Origin: Flavobacterium cupreum
GTDB taxonomy: Bacteria > Bacteroidota > Bacteroidia > Flavobacteriales > Flavobacteriaceae
NCBI RefSeq assembly: GCF_003996965.1
Contig: NZ_QWDM01000011.1
Span: forward strand, 1-64,000
DNA: 64,000 nucleotides
Reading direction: 5' to 3'
Under the pieces are notes generated by a model. It did no database searches, was not told where the DNA came from, and worked only from the letters and a program-made list of their open reading frames with translations. Below are positions 25,495 to 34,384 of the stretch, one piece after another; within the stretch, counting starts at the first letter, position 1; the number at the start of each line of letters is the position of its first letter. A program made the translations under genes and the position numbers.

Positions 25495-25884
25495 TTATCT
25501 TTCATAAAATTCAATGGGCAATAAATCCGGATCAGCTATAAAAGTGAACCTTTTTTCTGTTGTTTCATCAATACGAATGGGCTCTGACTCAATATTTTTC
25601 GAATTTAAAAAAGCAATGGCTTCTTCAATATTAGTGACTTCAAAAGCTAAATGACGCAAACCCACAGCTTCAGGTCGTGACGGGCGCTTCGGTGGATTGG
25701 GAAACGAAAATAATTCTACAATATAATTTCCGTTTAAGGCGAGGTCTAATTTATACGACTGACGTTCTTCACGATAAATTTCGCGAATAATAGTTAGTCC
25801 TAAAACTTCGGTATAAAAAGCTTTGGATTTTTGATAATCGGAACATAAAATGGCAATATGGTGTATTTTATTTAAAGTAAGCAT
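25495..25884 (-). CDS. VOC family protein (glyoxalase-like, YaeR type)
   Basis: 129 residues from the ATG at 25884; a longer frame upstream is only a shadow of the acetyltransferase. It has the paired beta-alpha-beta-beta-beta units of the vicinal oxygen chelate fold. Metal ligands are consistent with H7 (KIHHIAI), E in YIVELFSF, H in GLRHLAFEV and E in LPIEFYE. The closest pattern I know is E. coli YaeR/GloA2. Its ATG shares one base with the stop of the upstream gene (TAATG), so the two are translationally coupled. Confidence 0.9.
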   Translation of the reverse strand: MLTLNKIHHIAILCSDYQKSKAFYTEVLGLTIIREIYREERQSYKLDLALNGNYIVELFSFPNPPKRPSRPEAVGLRHLAFEVTNIEEAIAFLNSKNIESEPIRIDETTEKRFTFIADPDLLPIEFYER

Positions 25885-26459
25885 TATGATTTTGATTCGG
25901 ATTCCTGATTTAATTTTCGAATGATTTTTGCCGGATTTCCAACAGCCAGCGAGTTGTCGGGAATGTCTTTGGTGACCACAGATCCGGCGCCGATGACACA
26001 ACCTTTCCCAATAGTTACGCCCGGGCATATTACTGAATTTCCGCCAATCCAGCAATCGTCTCCAATAGAAACAGGCAGTGCATTTTCTAATGTTTTGCGT
26101 AATTCGGCGTCAAGCGGATGGGTCGCCGTATAAATCTGGACATTGGGTGCAAAAAAGACATTTGATCCGATCGTTACCGGCGCGCAGTCTAAAACTACAC
26201 AATTGACATTAAAATAAACATTATCCCCGCAAATCATATTGTATCCGTAATCACAATGAAACGGGGGTTCGATATAAAAACTTTTTCCGGTATTCGGGAT
26301 TAATTCAGTTAAAATTTCCTTTGCTTTTTTGGTCAGACGGTATTCGGTTACATTCAGGCGATGCAATAAGTTTTTGGCTTTTCGGCGTTCTTTTACTAAA
26401 AGAGGATCTCCCGCAATGTAATATTCACCCGAAATCATTTTTTCTTTTTCTGTTTTCAT
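25884..26459 (-). CDS. Sugar O-acetyltransferase (maltose/galactoside acetyltransferase type)
   Basis: 191 residues. The N-terminal helical mac domain (MISGEYYIAGDPLLVKERRKAK) precedes a left-handed hexapeptide-repeat beta-helix. The catalytic histidine lies in the YTATHPLD motif, and the C-terminal VIGAGSVVTKDIPDNSLAVGNPAKIIR is typical. It transfers acetyl from acetyl-CoA to a sugar hydroxyl in the cytoplasm. It is coupled to the VOC gene downstream and starts 21 bases after the unknown membrane gene. Confidence 0.94.
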   Translation of the reverse strand: MKTEKEKMISGEYYIAGDPLLVKERRKAKNLLHRLNVTEYRLTKKAKEILTELIPNTGKSFYIEPPFHCDYGYNMICGDNVYFNVNCVVLDCAPVTIGSNVFFAPNVQIYTATHPLDAELRKTLENALPVSIGDDCWIGGNSVICPGVTIGKGCVIGAGSVVTKDIPDNSLAVGNPAKIIRKLNQESESKS

Positions 26460-26480
26460 ACCGTGTAGTTACCGTGATTT

Positions 26481-27089
26481 TTATTTGTTCAGCATTCTGT
26501 TTTGGGTCAGTTCAATATTCTTTACAGCTCCTACAGGTGCAATTTTGATAGCCGGGTTTCCTTTTGCCAGATAGAAGAAATAGCCTGTATTGGAACCAAT
26601 GAGATATACATTTTCAGATTTATTATCAGTGTAATTTAATTGATAATTATATTTCAGGCTATTATTTTTTATTTTTTCGGAAATCGCCCTGCCATCCGCA
26701 AAACCGTAACCCAGGAAGACACAGACTAAAAAGACACCCAGTGATTTTATTGCCACAATGGTATAATAGTCAAGCCTTTCGTCTTTTGATAATCCGGGTT
26801 CGATAGTGGCAACGCCAAAAGATTTATGAAGCCATTTTTTATCTTCGTTTCTGAGCAGTATTTCCGGAAGTTTAAAGTAAAAAATAACGAACACCAATAC
26901 AGTTATAAAAAACACGGGATGTGACGTAATGGCAGCGATTGGACTTATCAAAATGTCCATGACAGAGGAATAGGTGATAATATTTATCCCAATTTGATAA
27001 TAGATGATACTTTCTTTGGCAATTCCCAGAATGACAAGAAAAAGATAACCCAGGGGAAGTAAGTTTTGTACTTTATCAATGTCTTTCAT
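26481..27089 (-). CDS. Membrane protein of unknown function
   Basis: 202 residues with three hydrophobic segments (about 12-32, 56-74 and 114-132) and a C-terminal ~65-residue soluble domain rich in Asn, Tyr and Lys (KYNYQLNYTDNKSENVYLIGSN), probably outside the cytoplasm. I recognise no family. It lies in a head-to-tail run with DinB-like and acetyltransferase genes, which may be one transcript. Confidence 0.75.
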   Translation of the reverse strand: MKDIDKVQNLLPLGYLFLVILGIAKESIIYYQIGINIITYSSVMDILISPIAAITSHPVFFITVLVFVIFYFKLPEILLRNEDKKWLHKSFGVATIEPGLSKDERLDYYTIVAIKSLGVFLVCVFLGYGFADGRAISEKIKNNSLKYNYQLNYTDNKSENVYLIGSNTGYFFYLAKGNPAIKIAPVGAVKNIELTQNRMLNK

Positions 27090-27122
27090 ATAAAATGACG
27101 ATTTAATTTCGGGTTTATTTTT

Positions 27123-27581
27123 TTACAAAAGCTTCTTCAAAATAACAATCTGCCCTAAATGGTAAACATCGTGCTGAATGATTCCATGAATGTGCTCGTA
27201 ATAGGTCTGATTGTTACCCGGGTATATTTTTTCCAGATCGGAATCCTTAAAATCCTCAAAAAAGGCACTCCATAATTCCTGCGATTTCGCCAGGCTCTGC
27301 AGGGACTGTTCCCATGCTGCTTCGGAAGAATCTAAAACCGGAACAAAATAATTATGGTCAGGAGTGGTAACTGTTTCGCCCTGAACCCGCCTTAAAATGT
27401 TTCTTCTCCACTGTATTAGATGGTTTACAATTTCCCAAATTGTATTTAAATTTGGATTTATTTTTCGGTAAGCCTGCTCTGCACTTACGTTTTTTAGGGT
27501 GTCATCAAGAGTGACTTCCAGCCAGGGCTCTCCATTATAAATGGACTGATATAAATTCGAAATTCTTTTGTTTTCTGACAT
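27123..27581 (-). CDS. DinB-like damage-inducible/thiol-transferase fold protein
   Basis: 152 residues, one four-helix bundle of the DinB/YfiT superfamily. The three metal-binding histidines are visible: one in NHLIQWRRN (about 54) and two in HGIIQHDVYHLGQI near the C-terminus. Members can be metal-dependent bacillithiol or mycothiol transferases; the substrate is not readable here. The gene has the usual length and starts with a clear ATG. Confidence 0.88.
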   Translation of the reverse strand: MSENKRISNLYQSIYNGEPWLEVTLDDTLKNVSAEQAYRKINPNLNTIWEIVNHLIQWRRNILRRVQGETVTTPDHNYFVPVLDSSEAAWEQSLQSLAKSQELWSAFFEDFKDSDLEKIYPGNNQTYYEHIHGIIQHDVYHLGQIVILKKLL

Positions 27582-27639
27582 AACTACTATGGTTTTTTGT
27601 TTTTTTCTTGAAATGTAATTTTTGTTTTTCAGCTGATTA

Positions 27640-28392
27640 TCAAAGGGTATAAAGTGAGTTCTCCTGAATACTGTGTTTGGTAATCTCTTCAGTTTCCGTA
27701 TTAAAAACTATAACGCCTTCATTTTTATTGTCAAGCTGTCCTGCTAATTTTCCTTCTTTTGTCCAGACAGCACTACCGCCAACACTTATAAAATTATCAC
27801 ATTGCCCAATGGAATTTGCCATTAAAACGGGCATACTATATTTTTGCGCAACTTTGGGATAATGTACAAAAGCTTTTTCTATTCCATTTTGTGATTTGGC
27901 TACGCTGGCGAGATATATTTCTCCGCCCAGTTTGCTTGCTTTTTCGGCATGTGCTGTTTGCAGACTCTCATAACAAATAGCGGGAATAATTTTTTGGTTT
28001 TCAATTTCGATTAATACTTGTTCATGACCATTTTCAAAATAAGGAAATTCATCCTCATGAAGTTGTTGCTTGGAGTAGGTGAGTTTTTCCTGATTCGGTC
28101 GAAATACAATCATACTGATTCGGATTCTATTTTCAGCTTTTGTTGGAATTCCGACACCAATCGTCATCTCTTTACGATTCGAAATTTGCTGGAAAGTATC
28201 CATTCGACCATCGTCCGGATGAGTTGCAAGAGCTTTGGCAAGTTCCGGCTCATAACCTGTTAAAGAAAGCTCAGGGAAAAACACGGAAGTTGCTTTTAGC
28301 GAAGAAGCAATTTCTATAAATTTGAGGTGCTTTTCGATGTTAGCCGGAATGTCTCCCTTTAAAGGTTTTATCTGCGCGAGAGCTATGTTCAT
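27640..28392 (-). CDS. Carbon-nitrogen hydrolase (nitrilase superfamily), copy 1
   Basis: A 250-residue cytoplasmic amidase-like enzyme. The catalytic triad is E41 (FPELSLTGYE), K108 (YSKQQLHEDE) and C140 (PAICYESLQ). It hydrolyses a C-N bond of an unidentified amide or nitrile. The gene at 46186-46923, inside the trp operon, is a paralog with the same triad positions. It is monocistronic; the next gene upstream is divergent. Confidence 0.92.
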   Translation of the reverse strand: MNIALAQIKPLKGDIPANIEKHLKFIEIASSLKATSVFFPELSLTGYEPELAKALATHPDDGRMDTFQQISNRKEMTIGVGIPTKAENRIRISMIVFRPNQEKLTYSKQQLHEDEFPYFENGHEQVLIEIENQKIIPAICYESLQTAHAEKASKLGGEIYLASVAKSQNGIEKAFVHYPKVAQKYSMPVLMANSIGQCDNFISVGGSAVWTKEGKLAGQLDNKNEGVIVFNTETEEITKHSIQENSLYTL

Positions 28393-28509
28393 TTATTCTT
28401 TTTTTAAATGTGACAAACTGAAAGCTAATATACAAATAAGTAATTTACAACTCATCCCCGAAATTCTACAATTGGGTTATTTTATATTTTTTAACTAAAA
28501 CTGTTAAAA

Positions 28510-28517
28510 TACATTTG
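28510..28517 (+). promoter_or_regulatory. -7 promoter element of the TonB-dependent receptor
   Basis: TACATTTG matches TAnnTTTG, 37 bases before the ATG at 28555. Confidence 0.65.
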
Positions 28518-28554
28518 TATCATCAAAAACCAATAATATCTAAACCAACACGGT

Positions 28555-30720
28555 ATGAAAACCAAATTACTTTTTACAATTGCCTTTTTATTCTTTGCAG
28601 CTGTCACTTTTGCGCAAAATACCATTTCAGGGAAAGTGGTTGACCAAAAAGGAAAACCCGTTCCGGGAGCCAATATTTATATTGACGGAACCTATGATGG
28701 AGCTACAAGTTCTGAAACAGGTGAATTTTCTTTTGAAACCACAACAACAGGAAACCAGTTCCTGATCGTAAGTTTTCTAATCTATGAAACTTACAAACAA
28801 GAAATTGATGTTGCCAATTATAAGGGCCAGACGGTTAAATTGAGAGAAAATGTAAATTCACTTGATGCCGTTGTAATCACTGCCGGAACTTTAGAATCGG
28901 GCGATAAAGCAAGAGTTTCAGTGCTAAAACCATTAGATATTGTGACCACTGCCGGTTCTGCCGGAAATATTATTGCTGCTTTACAGACTTTGCCGGGAAC
29001 ACAAACCGTTGGGGAAGATGGGCGTTTATTCGTTCGTGGAGGGGAAGCCAGCGAAACTCAGACTTTCGTTGACGGACTTCGTGTAGCGCAGCCTTATGGA
29101 GCAAGTACGAATAATTTGCCAACCAGAAGTCGTTTTTCTCCTTTTTTGTTTAGCGGAATCGCTTTTTCTACCGGTGGCTATTCTGCAGAATACGGAGAAG
29201 CTTTATCAAGTGTTTTGCTTTTGAATACACAGGACGAACCGGATCAGAATAAGACAGATATCGCTTTGATGACGGTTGGTCTGGGAGTAGGCAATACGCA
29301 AAAGTGGAAAAAAAGTTCGTTTAGTATCAATACCAATTATATCAACTTAGCGCCTTATCAGGCGGTTATTCCACAAAATGTAGACTGGAATAGTCCGTAT
29401 CAGTCTTTGGGCGGAGAAGCTGTTTATCGTTATCATTTTACGAATGGGATCTTTAAATTATACGCTGCTTTTGATTCTGAAAAATTCGACCTGAATCAGA
29501 AAAATATAAATTTTGCCGAACCGGTGAGAACGGACTTAAACAATAATAATTTTTACCTGAATGCTTCTTACAAAGGAGATTTTGGAACGGGCTGGCAACT
29601 GACTTCAGGAATCAGTTACGGGTACAGTAAAAACAAAGTCAAATTTGACATCACTGATGTGGACACTAATGAAAATGCTGCCCAGCTGAAATTGAAATTG
29701 AGAAAAAATGTTTCTAATTACTTTAAATTGTCTTTCGGAGCCGATTATTTCATTACAAAATTTAATGAAAACTTTAATGACAATATTTCGACTAAGGTTG
29801 CGAATGGTTACGATTCCAATATTGCCGCTTTTTACACGGAAGGAGATGTTTTGTTTTCGAAAAACCTGGCTTTAAAAGTTGGTGTAAGACTTTCGAATAA
29901 CAGTTTGTTAGATGAAACTAATCTGGCACCACGAGCTTCAATAGCGTACAAAATTGCTAAACATAGCCAGTTCTCTTTTGCTTACGGGGATTTTTCCCAG
30001 GCACCGGTGGTTGATTATATCAAGTATTCAAAACAACACCAGTTTGAAAGCGAAAAAGCGCAGCATTATATTCTGAATTATCAATTTACAAAACCGGGGC
30101 AAACCTTCAGGGCAGAGGCTTACTACAAAGATTACAGCAATCTGGTTCAGTACAATACAAGAGATATTCAATACAATTCGGTTTTCAATAATAATGGTTC
30201 GGGTTATGCCAAAGGACTGGATTTATTCTGGAGAGACAGCAATTTGTATAAAAATTTAGAATATTGGATTTCCTATTCTTATATCGATTCAGAAAGACAG
30301 TATAAAAACTTTCCGAATATGGCGACACCAAATTTCGTTGCAAATCATAGTTTGTCCATCGTAACCAAATATTTTATTACCGACTGGAAATCACAGATTG
30401 GTTTCACCAACAGTTACAGTTCCGGAAGACCTTATAACGATCCAAATCAGACACAATTCATGAACGGGAAGACAAAATCATACAATAGTTTAAGCTTTAA
30501 CTGGGCTTATTTATTAACGACACAAAAAATATTATATTTCTCTGTTTCCAATGTATTGGGAAGCCAAAATGTTTTCGGATATGATTACGCCAAATTACCG
30601 GATGCCAACGGAGTTTACAACAGACAGGCCGTTACACCAACAGCAGACCGGTTCTTCTTTGTTGGTTTCTTCTGGACGATTAGTCAGAATAAAAATGAGA
30701 ATCAGTTGAAGAATTTATAG
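28555..30720 (+). CDS. TonB-dependent outer-membrane receptor with carboxypeptidase-like N-terminal domain
   Basis: 721 residues: signal peptide (1-20, ending TFAQ), a CarboxypepD_reg-like beta-sandwich (about 22-100, ISGKVVDQKGKPVPGANIYI), then the plug (about 120-235, with LPGTQTVGEDGRLFVRGG and FVDGLRVAQP) and a 22-strand barrel. Such receptors take up siderophores, vitamins or oligosaccharides in a TonB/ExbBD-dependent way. No SusD partner is present, which argues against a glycan utilisation locus. The barrel end is less canonical (RFFFVGFFWTISQ followed by a short polar tail). An octamer array begins directly after the stop. Confidence 0.93.
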   Translation: MKTKLLFTIAFLFFAAVTFAQNTISGKVVDQKGKPVPGANIYIDGTYDGATSSETGEFSFETTTTGNQFLIVSFLIYETYKQEIDVANYKGQTVKLRENVNSLDAVVITAGTLESGDKARVSVLKPLDIVTTAGSAGNIIAALQTLPGTQTVGEDGRLFVRGGEASETQTFVDGLRVAQPYGASTNNLPTRSRFSPFLFSGIAFSTGGYSAEYGEALSSVLLLNTQDEPDQNKTDIALMTVGLGVGNTQKWKKSSFSINTNYINLAPYQAVIPQNVDWNSPYQSLGGEAVYRYHFTNGIFKLYAAFDSEKFDLNQKNINFAEPVRTDLNNNNFYLNASYKGDFGTGWQLTSGISYGYSKNKVKFDITDVDTNENAAQLKLKLRKNVSNYFKLSFGADYFITKFNENFNDNISTKVANGYDSNIAAFYTEGDVLFSKNLALKVGVRLSNNSLLDETNLAPRASIAYKIAKHSQFSFAYGDFSQAPVVDYIKYSKQHQFESEKAQHYILNYQFTKPGQTFRAEAYYKDYSNLVQYNTRDIQYNSVFNNNGSGYAKGLDLFWRDSNLYKNLEYWISYSYIDSERQYKNFPNMATPNFVANHSLSIVTKYFITDWKSQIGFTNSYSSGRPYNDPNQTQFMNGKTKSYNSLSFNWAYLLTTQKILYFSVSNVLGSQNVFGYDYAKLPDANGVYNRQAVTPTADRFFFVGFFWTISQNKNENQLKNL

Positions 30721-30956
30721 TTTCTAAGCTACTAAGTCGCTGAGGTTCTGAGGGAGTAAGAAAAAAAACTTAGGACCTCAGGAACTTAGCATCTCAGAAC
30801 CTTAAAAAAAAAAACAATTCAGTAACCAAATTCAACAACTCGGTATCATTTAATTTTAAAACAATAAAATCCGCTATACTTTTGAAGTATAAATTAATAA
30901 GAGCGTTTTAATCATCAATAAAAAATCAGGCACTCATAACCTTAGTAAATCAGAAC
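30721..30956. repeat. Inverted pair of octamer arrays plus a decayed third
   Basis: 30721-30760 is TTTCTAAG CTACTAAG and three more units (the last imperfect) beginning on the base after the TonB receptor stop. 30769-30800 has four units in the opposite orientation, separated by eight A residues, so the transcript can form a long imperfect hairpin (GGTTCTGAG with CTCAGAACC). 30925-30956 is a degenerate four-unit relic. The region may terminate the receptor transcript. Confidence 0.8.
30877..30884 (+). promoter_or_regulatory. -7 promoter element of the DUF2141/2TM signalling operon
   Basis: TACTTTTG matches TAnnTTTG and overlaps the small palindrome ATACTT-TTG-AAGTAT. It lies 89 bases before the first gene. 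Confidence 0.5.
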
Positions 30957-30973
30957 TTTAAAAAAAAGAAATC

Positions 30974-31384
30974 ATGACCAAAATTATTACATTAATCACT
31001 TTTTTTATCTGCAGTTTAATGTCTGCGCAAAATGTAAATCTTACCGTTTCTGTGTCAGGTTTGAAAAATAATAAGGGAACTGTCAAAGTAGGTTTGTACA
31101 ACTCAGACGAAACATTCCTGAAAACGACTTACAAAAGTGTTGTTTCTGAAATTAAAAATAATGAAGCAACTGTTACATTTACAGGTATTCCAAAAGGAGA
31201 ATACGGAATTTCAACATATCATGATGAAAACAATAATGGAAAGCTGGATAAAAATATGATGGGAATTCCTTCTGAAGATTATGCAAGTTCGAATAATGCA
31301 AAAGGATTTATGGGACCGCCTTCCTACAAAGATGCTAAATTTACGGCTAATAAGAATTCAAAAATAGATATTGTATTAAATTAA
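30974..31384 (+). CDS. Secreted DUF2141 protein
   Basis: 136 residues with an 18-residue signal peptide (SLMSAQ). The body has the family motifs GLKNNKGTVKVGLYNSDETF, FTGIPKGEYGISTYHDENNNGKLD and GPPSYKDAKF. DUF2141 proteins are small periplasmic beta proteins of unknown role, often near TonB receptors, as here. It appears to be the first gene of the operon that continues with the TPR-like protein and the LytS/2TM/LytTR genes. Confidence 0.9.
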   Translation: MTKIITLITFFICSLMSAQNVNLTVSVSGLKNNKGTVKVGLYNSDETFLKTTYKSVVSEIKNNEATVTFTGIPKGEYGISTYHDENNNGKLDKNMMGIPSEDYASSNNAKGFMGPPSYKDAKFTANKNSKIDIVLN

Positions 31385-31422
31385 AAAACACACATTAATA
31401 ACAACCCTTAAAACAAACCAAA

Positions 31423-32046
31423 ATGAAAAAAATAATTACCACAATCGCGTTATTTGTAGCAGTAATAAGTTCAGCACAAACACAATTTGAACAAGGAATG
31501 GGAAAAGCATTCGGACTTTGGAAAGAAGGAAAAAATACAGAAGCTTCGGCCTTGTTTGAAAGAATTGCTTCTGCAGAAAAAAACAGCTGGTTACCTAATT
31601 ATTATGTTGCATTAGTAAATACAACGAGCTCTTTTACAGAAAAAGATAAGTCTAAAGTAGATTTATTACTGACCAAAGCACAGGACGCACTTGATCTTGA
31701 ATTCATAAAAGACCAGAACAACGCAGAATTATATGTTTTACAGGCTTTACTTTACACGGCCTGGGTTGTACAGGATCCGATGACAAACGCTCAAAAATAT
31801 TCCGGTAAAATAATGGAGAATTATGCTAAGGCGAAAGCAATAGATCCTAATAATCCGAGAGCTGTTTTTGGTGAAGCTGATTATCAGTTAGGCGGAGCAA
31901 AATGGACAGGTGTTGATACAAAGCCATTGTGTGTACAGGTTGATAAAGCTGTCGAACTTTTTGCTACATTTAAACCGGAAACTCCTTTTTCACCAAAATG
32001 GGGATTAGACAGAGCACTTGAAACTCAAAAAAGTTGTAAAAAATAA
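31423..32046 (+). CDS. Secreted TPR-like protein of unknown function
   Basis: 207 residues with a signal peptide (1-18, VISSAQ). The mature part is helical and resembles TPR repeats (GKAFGLWKEGKNTEASALFERIASAEKNSWLPNYYVALV; AELYVLQALLYTAWVV; YAKAKAIDPNNPRAVFGEADYQLGG). It probably acts as a periplasmic scaffold or sensor. It lies 38 bases after the DUF2141 gene and 18 before the LytS-type kinase, which suggests a link to that signalling pathway. The exact role is unknown. Confidence 0.82.
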   Translation: MKKIITTIALFVAVISSAQTQFEQGMGKAFGLWKEGKNTEASALFERIASAEKNSWLPNYYVALVNTTSSFTEKDKSKVDLLLTKAQDALDLEFIKDQNNAELYVLQALLYTAWVVQDPMTNAQKYSGKIMENYAKAKAIDPNNPRAVFGEADYQLGGAKWTGVDTKPLCVQVDKAVELFATFKPETPFSPKWGLDRALETQKSCKK

Positions 32047-32064
32047 TACCAAATCAGTTCCTAA

Positions 32065-33423
32065 ATGAAAGACCATAAAAATACATTTGCAAATTTGAGA
32101 ACCGGAACAATCATGTGTTTCAAGATCTCTATGGTCTTTACAATCATATTCTCCGCTTTTTTAGGAGCCGATCTGAATGTAAAAAATGTATTGCTTACGT
32201 TCTTTTTAAGTTGCCTTTATTCCTTTGGACTCGGTTTCGGAAATGGTTTTCTGAATGTTCTTTTAGATAAAAAATGGGACTGGCTGGAACAAACGAACCT
32301 AAGGGTTTATTACGGGATTCTGTGTACTGTTTTATATACAGTCCCGGCTGTTTTAGGAATCAACTATATCATTTTTGTGGTGGTTCAGAAGCTTCCTTTG
32401 GAGAAGTTTTTTAGTGAAAGAATGATTTGGGTACACCTTTTTTATATCATTTTATCATTGGGAGTTTCAATCTTCATGCAGGCCAGAAGCTTTATGGTAA
32501 AGTGGAAACAAGCCTCTAAATTTGAAGTCACCCAGCAGAAAATTATTGCGGGAACAGCAAACGCGAAATTCGAGAGTTTAAAAAATCAGATAGACCCGCA
32601 TTTTCTTTTTAATAGTTTAAATGTGCTAAGCTCACTGATTGAGGAAAATCCGGATAATGCACAGCGATTTACCACTTCGCTATCGAAAATTTATCGCTAT
32701 GTTTTAGAACAGAAAGATAAAGAACTGGTCTCAGTGGAAGAGGAATTGTCTTTTGCCAAAACCTATATGAATCTGCTGAAAATGCGTTTTGAAAACAGTT
32801 TGTTTTACGAATTGCCGGCAGAAGGTATAAAACCTGACGCTAAAGTGGTGCCTTTGTCCTTACAGCTTTTACTCGAAAATACGGTAAAACATAACGTGGT
32901 AAGCGAACAAAAACCATTGCATATCAAAATTTTTATTGATGGTGACTGTCTCGCAATCCAGAATAATTTTCAGAAGAAAGAAGTATTACAGGATCGTCAG
33001 GGCGTTGGTTTGCAAAACATCGTCAACCGATACGGAATTATAACCGACAGAAAAGTTTTGATTGAACAAAATGAAGAAAACTTCACCGTTAAAATCCCGA
33101 TTTTAACCAAACAAATTACAGTTATGGACACAAGTGCAGAATATAGTGATGAGAATAAAGCCTATTTCAGGGCTAAAAAGAGAGTAGAAGAATTAAAAGG
33201 ATTTTATGCCAACGTAATTTCGTATTGTTGTGTGATTCCGTGTTTAATTTTTGTAAATTTAACCTATTCTCCTGGATTTCAATGGTTTTGGTTTTCGGCT
33301 TTAGGCTGGGGCTTTGGAGTTACCATGCATGCTTTTAAAGTGTTTGGATATAGCTCTGATTGGGAAGAACGAAAAATCAGGGAAATTTTAGAAAAAGAAA
33401 ACAACCCAAAAACCTGGAAATAA
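32065..33423 (+). CDS. LytS-type histidine kinase fused to a C-terminal 2TM domain
   Basis: 452 residues. About four membrane helices lie in 15-140. The His_kinase (LytS/YehU) domain has NQIDPHFLFNSLN with H179, the ATPase asparagine N272 in LLLENTVKHN and a GVGLQN (313-318) glycine box. The kinase ends near 350, and 361-445 is a 2TM domain (RAKKRVEELKGFYANVISY...WEERKIREILEKE), unlike most LytS-type kinases of this class, which stop after the ATPase domain. Met354 (ATG 33124) sits exactly where stand-alone 2TM proteins start. Partners are the four 2TM proteins and the LytTR regulator downstream. Confidence 0.92.
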   Translation: MKDHKNTFANLRTGTIMCFKISMVFTIIFSAFLGADLNVKNVLLTFFLSCLYSFGLGFGNGFLNVLLDKKWDWLEQTNLRVYYGILCTVLYTVPAVLGINYIIFVVVQKLPLEKFFSERMIWVHLFYIILSLGVSIFMQARSFMVKWKQASKFEVTQQKIIAGTANAKFESLKNQIDPHFLFNSLNVLSSLIEENPDNAQRFTTSLSKIYRYVLEQKDKELVSVEEELSFAKTYMNLLKMRFENSLFYELPAEGIKPDAKVVPLSLQLLLENTVKHNVVSEQKPLHIKIFIDGDCLAIQNNFQKKEVLQDRQGVGLQNIVNRYGIITDRKVLIEQNEENFTVKIPILTKQITVMDTSAEYSDENKAYFRAKKRVEELKGFYANVISYCCVIPCLIFVNLTYSPGFQWFWFSALGWGFGVTMHAFKVFGYSSDWEERKIREILEKENNPKTWK

Positions 33424-33424
33424 T

Positions 33425-33727
33425 ATGGAACCAAATTACGATAAAGGGGAACGCTACTATCAGGCTCAGAAAAGAGTGTATGAAATTAAGAAATTTTACC
33501 AGCACTTAGCGGTATACCTTCTTTGTAATCCCATTGTAATAGTGGTTAATCTAATGACTTCGCCAGATTATTTATGGTGTTTATATTCCGTAACAGGATG
33601 GGCAATTCCGATAATTTTACACGGAATGAAAGCTTTTGGATTTTCACCAATTTTTAATAAAAGCTGGGAAGAACGAAAAATCAATGAGCTTTTGGAAAAA
33701 GGAAATACAAAACAAAAGTGGGAATGA
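33425..33727 (+). CDS. 2TM-domain protein 1
   Basis: 100 residues: a charged N-terminal helix (ERYYQAQKRVYEIKKFYQHLAVY), two membrane helices (about 28-48 and 55-75) and the conserved tail SWEERKINELLEK. It is a paralog of the 2TM domain fused to the upstream kinase and begins 1 base after that gene's stop. The family has no known activity; its constant company with LytTR systems suggests membrane partners of the kinase. Confidence 0.88.
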   Translation: MEPNYDKGERYYQAQKRVYEIKKFYQHLAVYLLCNPIVIVVNLMTSPDYLWCLYSVTGWAIPIILHGMKAFGFSPIFNKSWEERKINELLEKGNTKQKWE

Positions 33728-33729
33728 TG

Positions 33730-34059
33730 ATGGAAACAAATTGTAACAACGATCGTCAAAGATTTGAGTTTCAGCAAATCTTCAGAAAAAAGGCAGTAAA
33801 GCTCAGATCCTTTTATATGCATAGTTTAATGTATGCTTCAGGATTGGTAGTTTTTTTATTAAAGGAATATTATGGGGTTCCATTGAACTTCTTTCCATTG
33901 AAATATTTAAATCATGTTGTAATGATAATCTGGACTTCAGTGTTTTTATTTTCGGCAATAGATTTATTTCTTTCTTTTAAAGTTTTCGGAGAGGAATGGG
34001 AGGAACGTAAACTGAAATATATTTTAGAGAAGAAACAAAAAAAACAAAAATGGGTGTGA
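33730..34059 (+). CDS. 2TM-domain protein 2
   Basis: 109 residues from the third of three consecutive ATGs (33724, 33727, 33730); the paralogs start ME(x)N, which favours 33730, while 33724 would give an ATGA overlap with the upstream stop. It has the same layout as its neighbours (FRKKAVKLRSFYMHSLMY, two helices, EEWEERKLKYILEKK) but is the most divergent, with LLKEYYGVPLNFFPLKYL in place of the usual loop. Confidence 0.85.
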   Translation: METNCNNDRQRFEFQQIFRKKAVKLRSFYMHSLMYASGLVVFLLKEYYGVPLNFFPLKYLNHVVMIIWTSVFLFSAIDLFLSFKVFGEEWEERKLKYILEKKQKKQKWV

Positions 34060-34061
34060 TC

Positions 34062-34367
34062 ATGGAAATAAATTATAACGAAGAAGACAGATACTATCTT
34101 GCAAAAAAGAAAGTAGAAAATATTAAAGGCTTTTATAGTAATCTTACCGCTTTTATCGGGGTAAATATTATTTTGATTATCATTAATTTGTGGACATCTC
34201 CACAGTATTTATGGTTTTTCTGGCCACTATTGTGGTGGGGATTTGGAGTTGTTTTTCATGGATTAAAGGTTTTTGAAGTATTTCCGGTTTTAGGTAAAGA
34301 CTGGGAAGAAAGAAAAATCAAAGAATTGATGGAAAAAGAAAAAGAGAACAAAAACAAGTGGAAATAA
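34062..34367 (+). CDS. 2TM-domain protein 3
   Basis: 101 residues if started at the ATG 34062, which aligns MEINYNEEDRYYLAKKKVENIKGFY with paralog 1; an ATG at 34050 would add four residues and overlap the upstream gene. Two membrane helices and the tail KDWEERKIKELMEKE are intact. It is the copy most like the kinase-fused domain and protein 1. Confidence 0.87.
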   Translation: MEINYNEEDRYYLAKKKVENIKGFYSNLTAFIGVNIILIIINLWTSPQYLWFFWPLLWWGFGVVFHGLKVFEVFPVLGKDWEERKIKELMEKEKENKNKWK

Positions 34368-34384
34368 TATAACTGAACAAAAAA

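Noticed and set aside
25885..26055. N-terminal extension of the VOC protein
   Set aside because: It is read out of frame through the acetyltransferase gene; the ATG at 25884 overlaps the upstream stop as TAATG.
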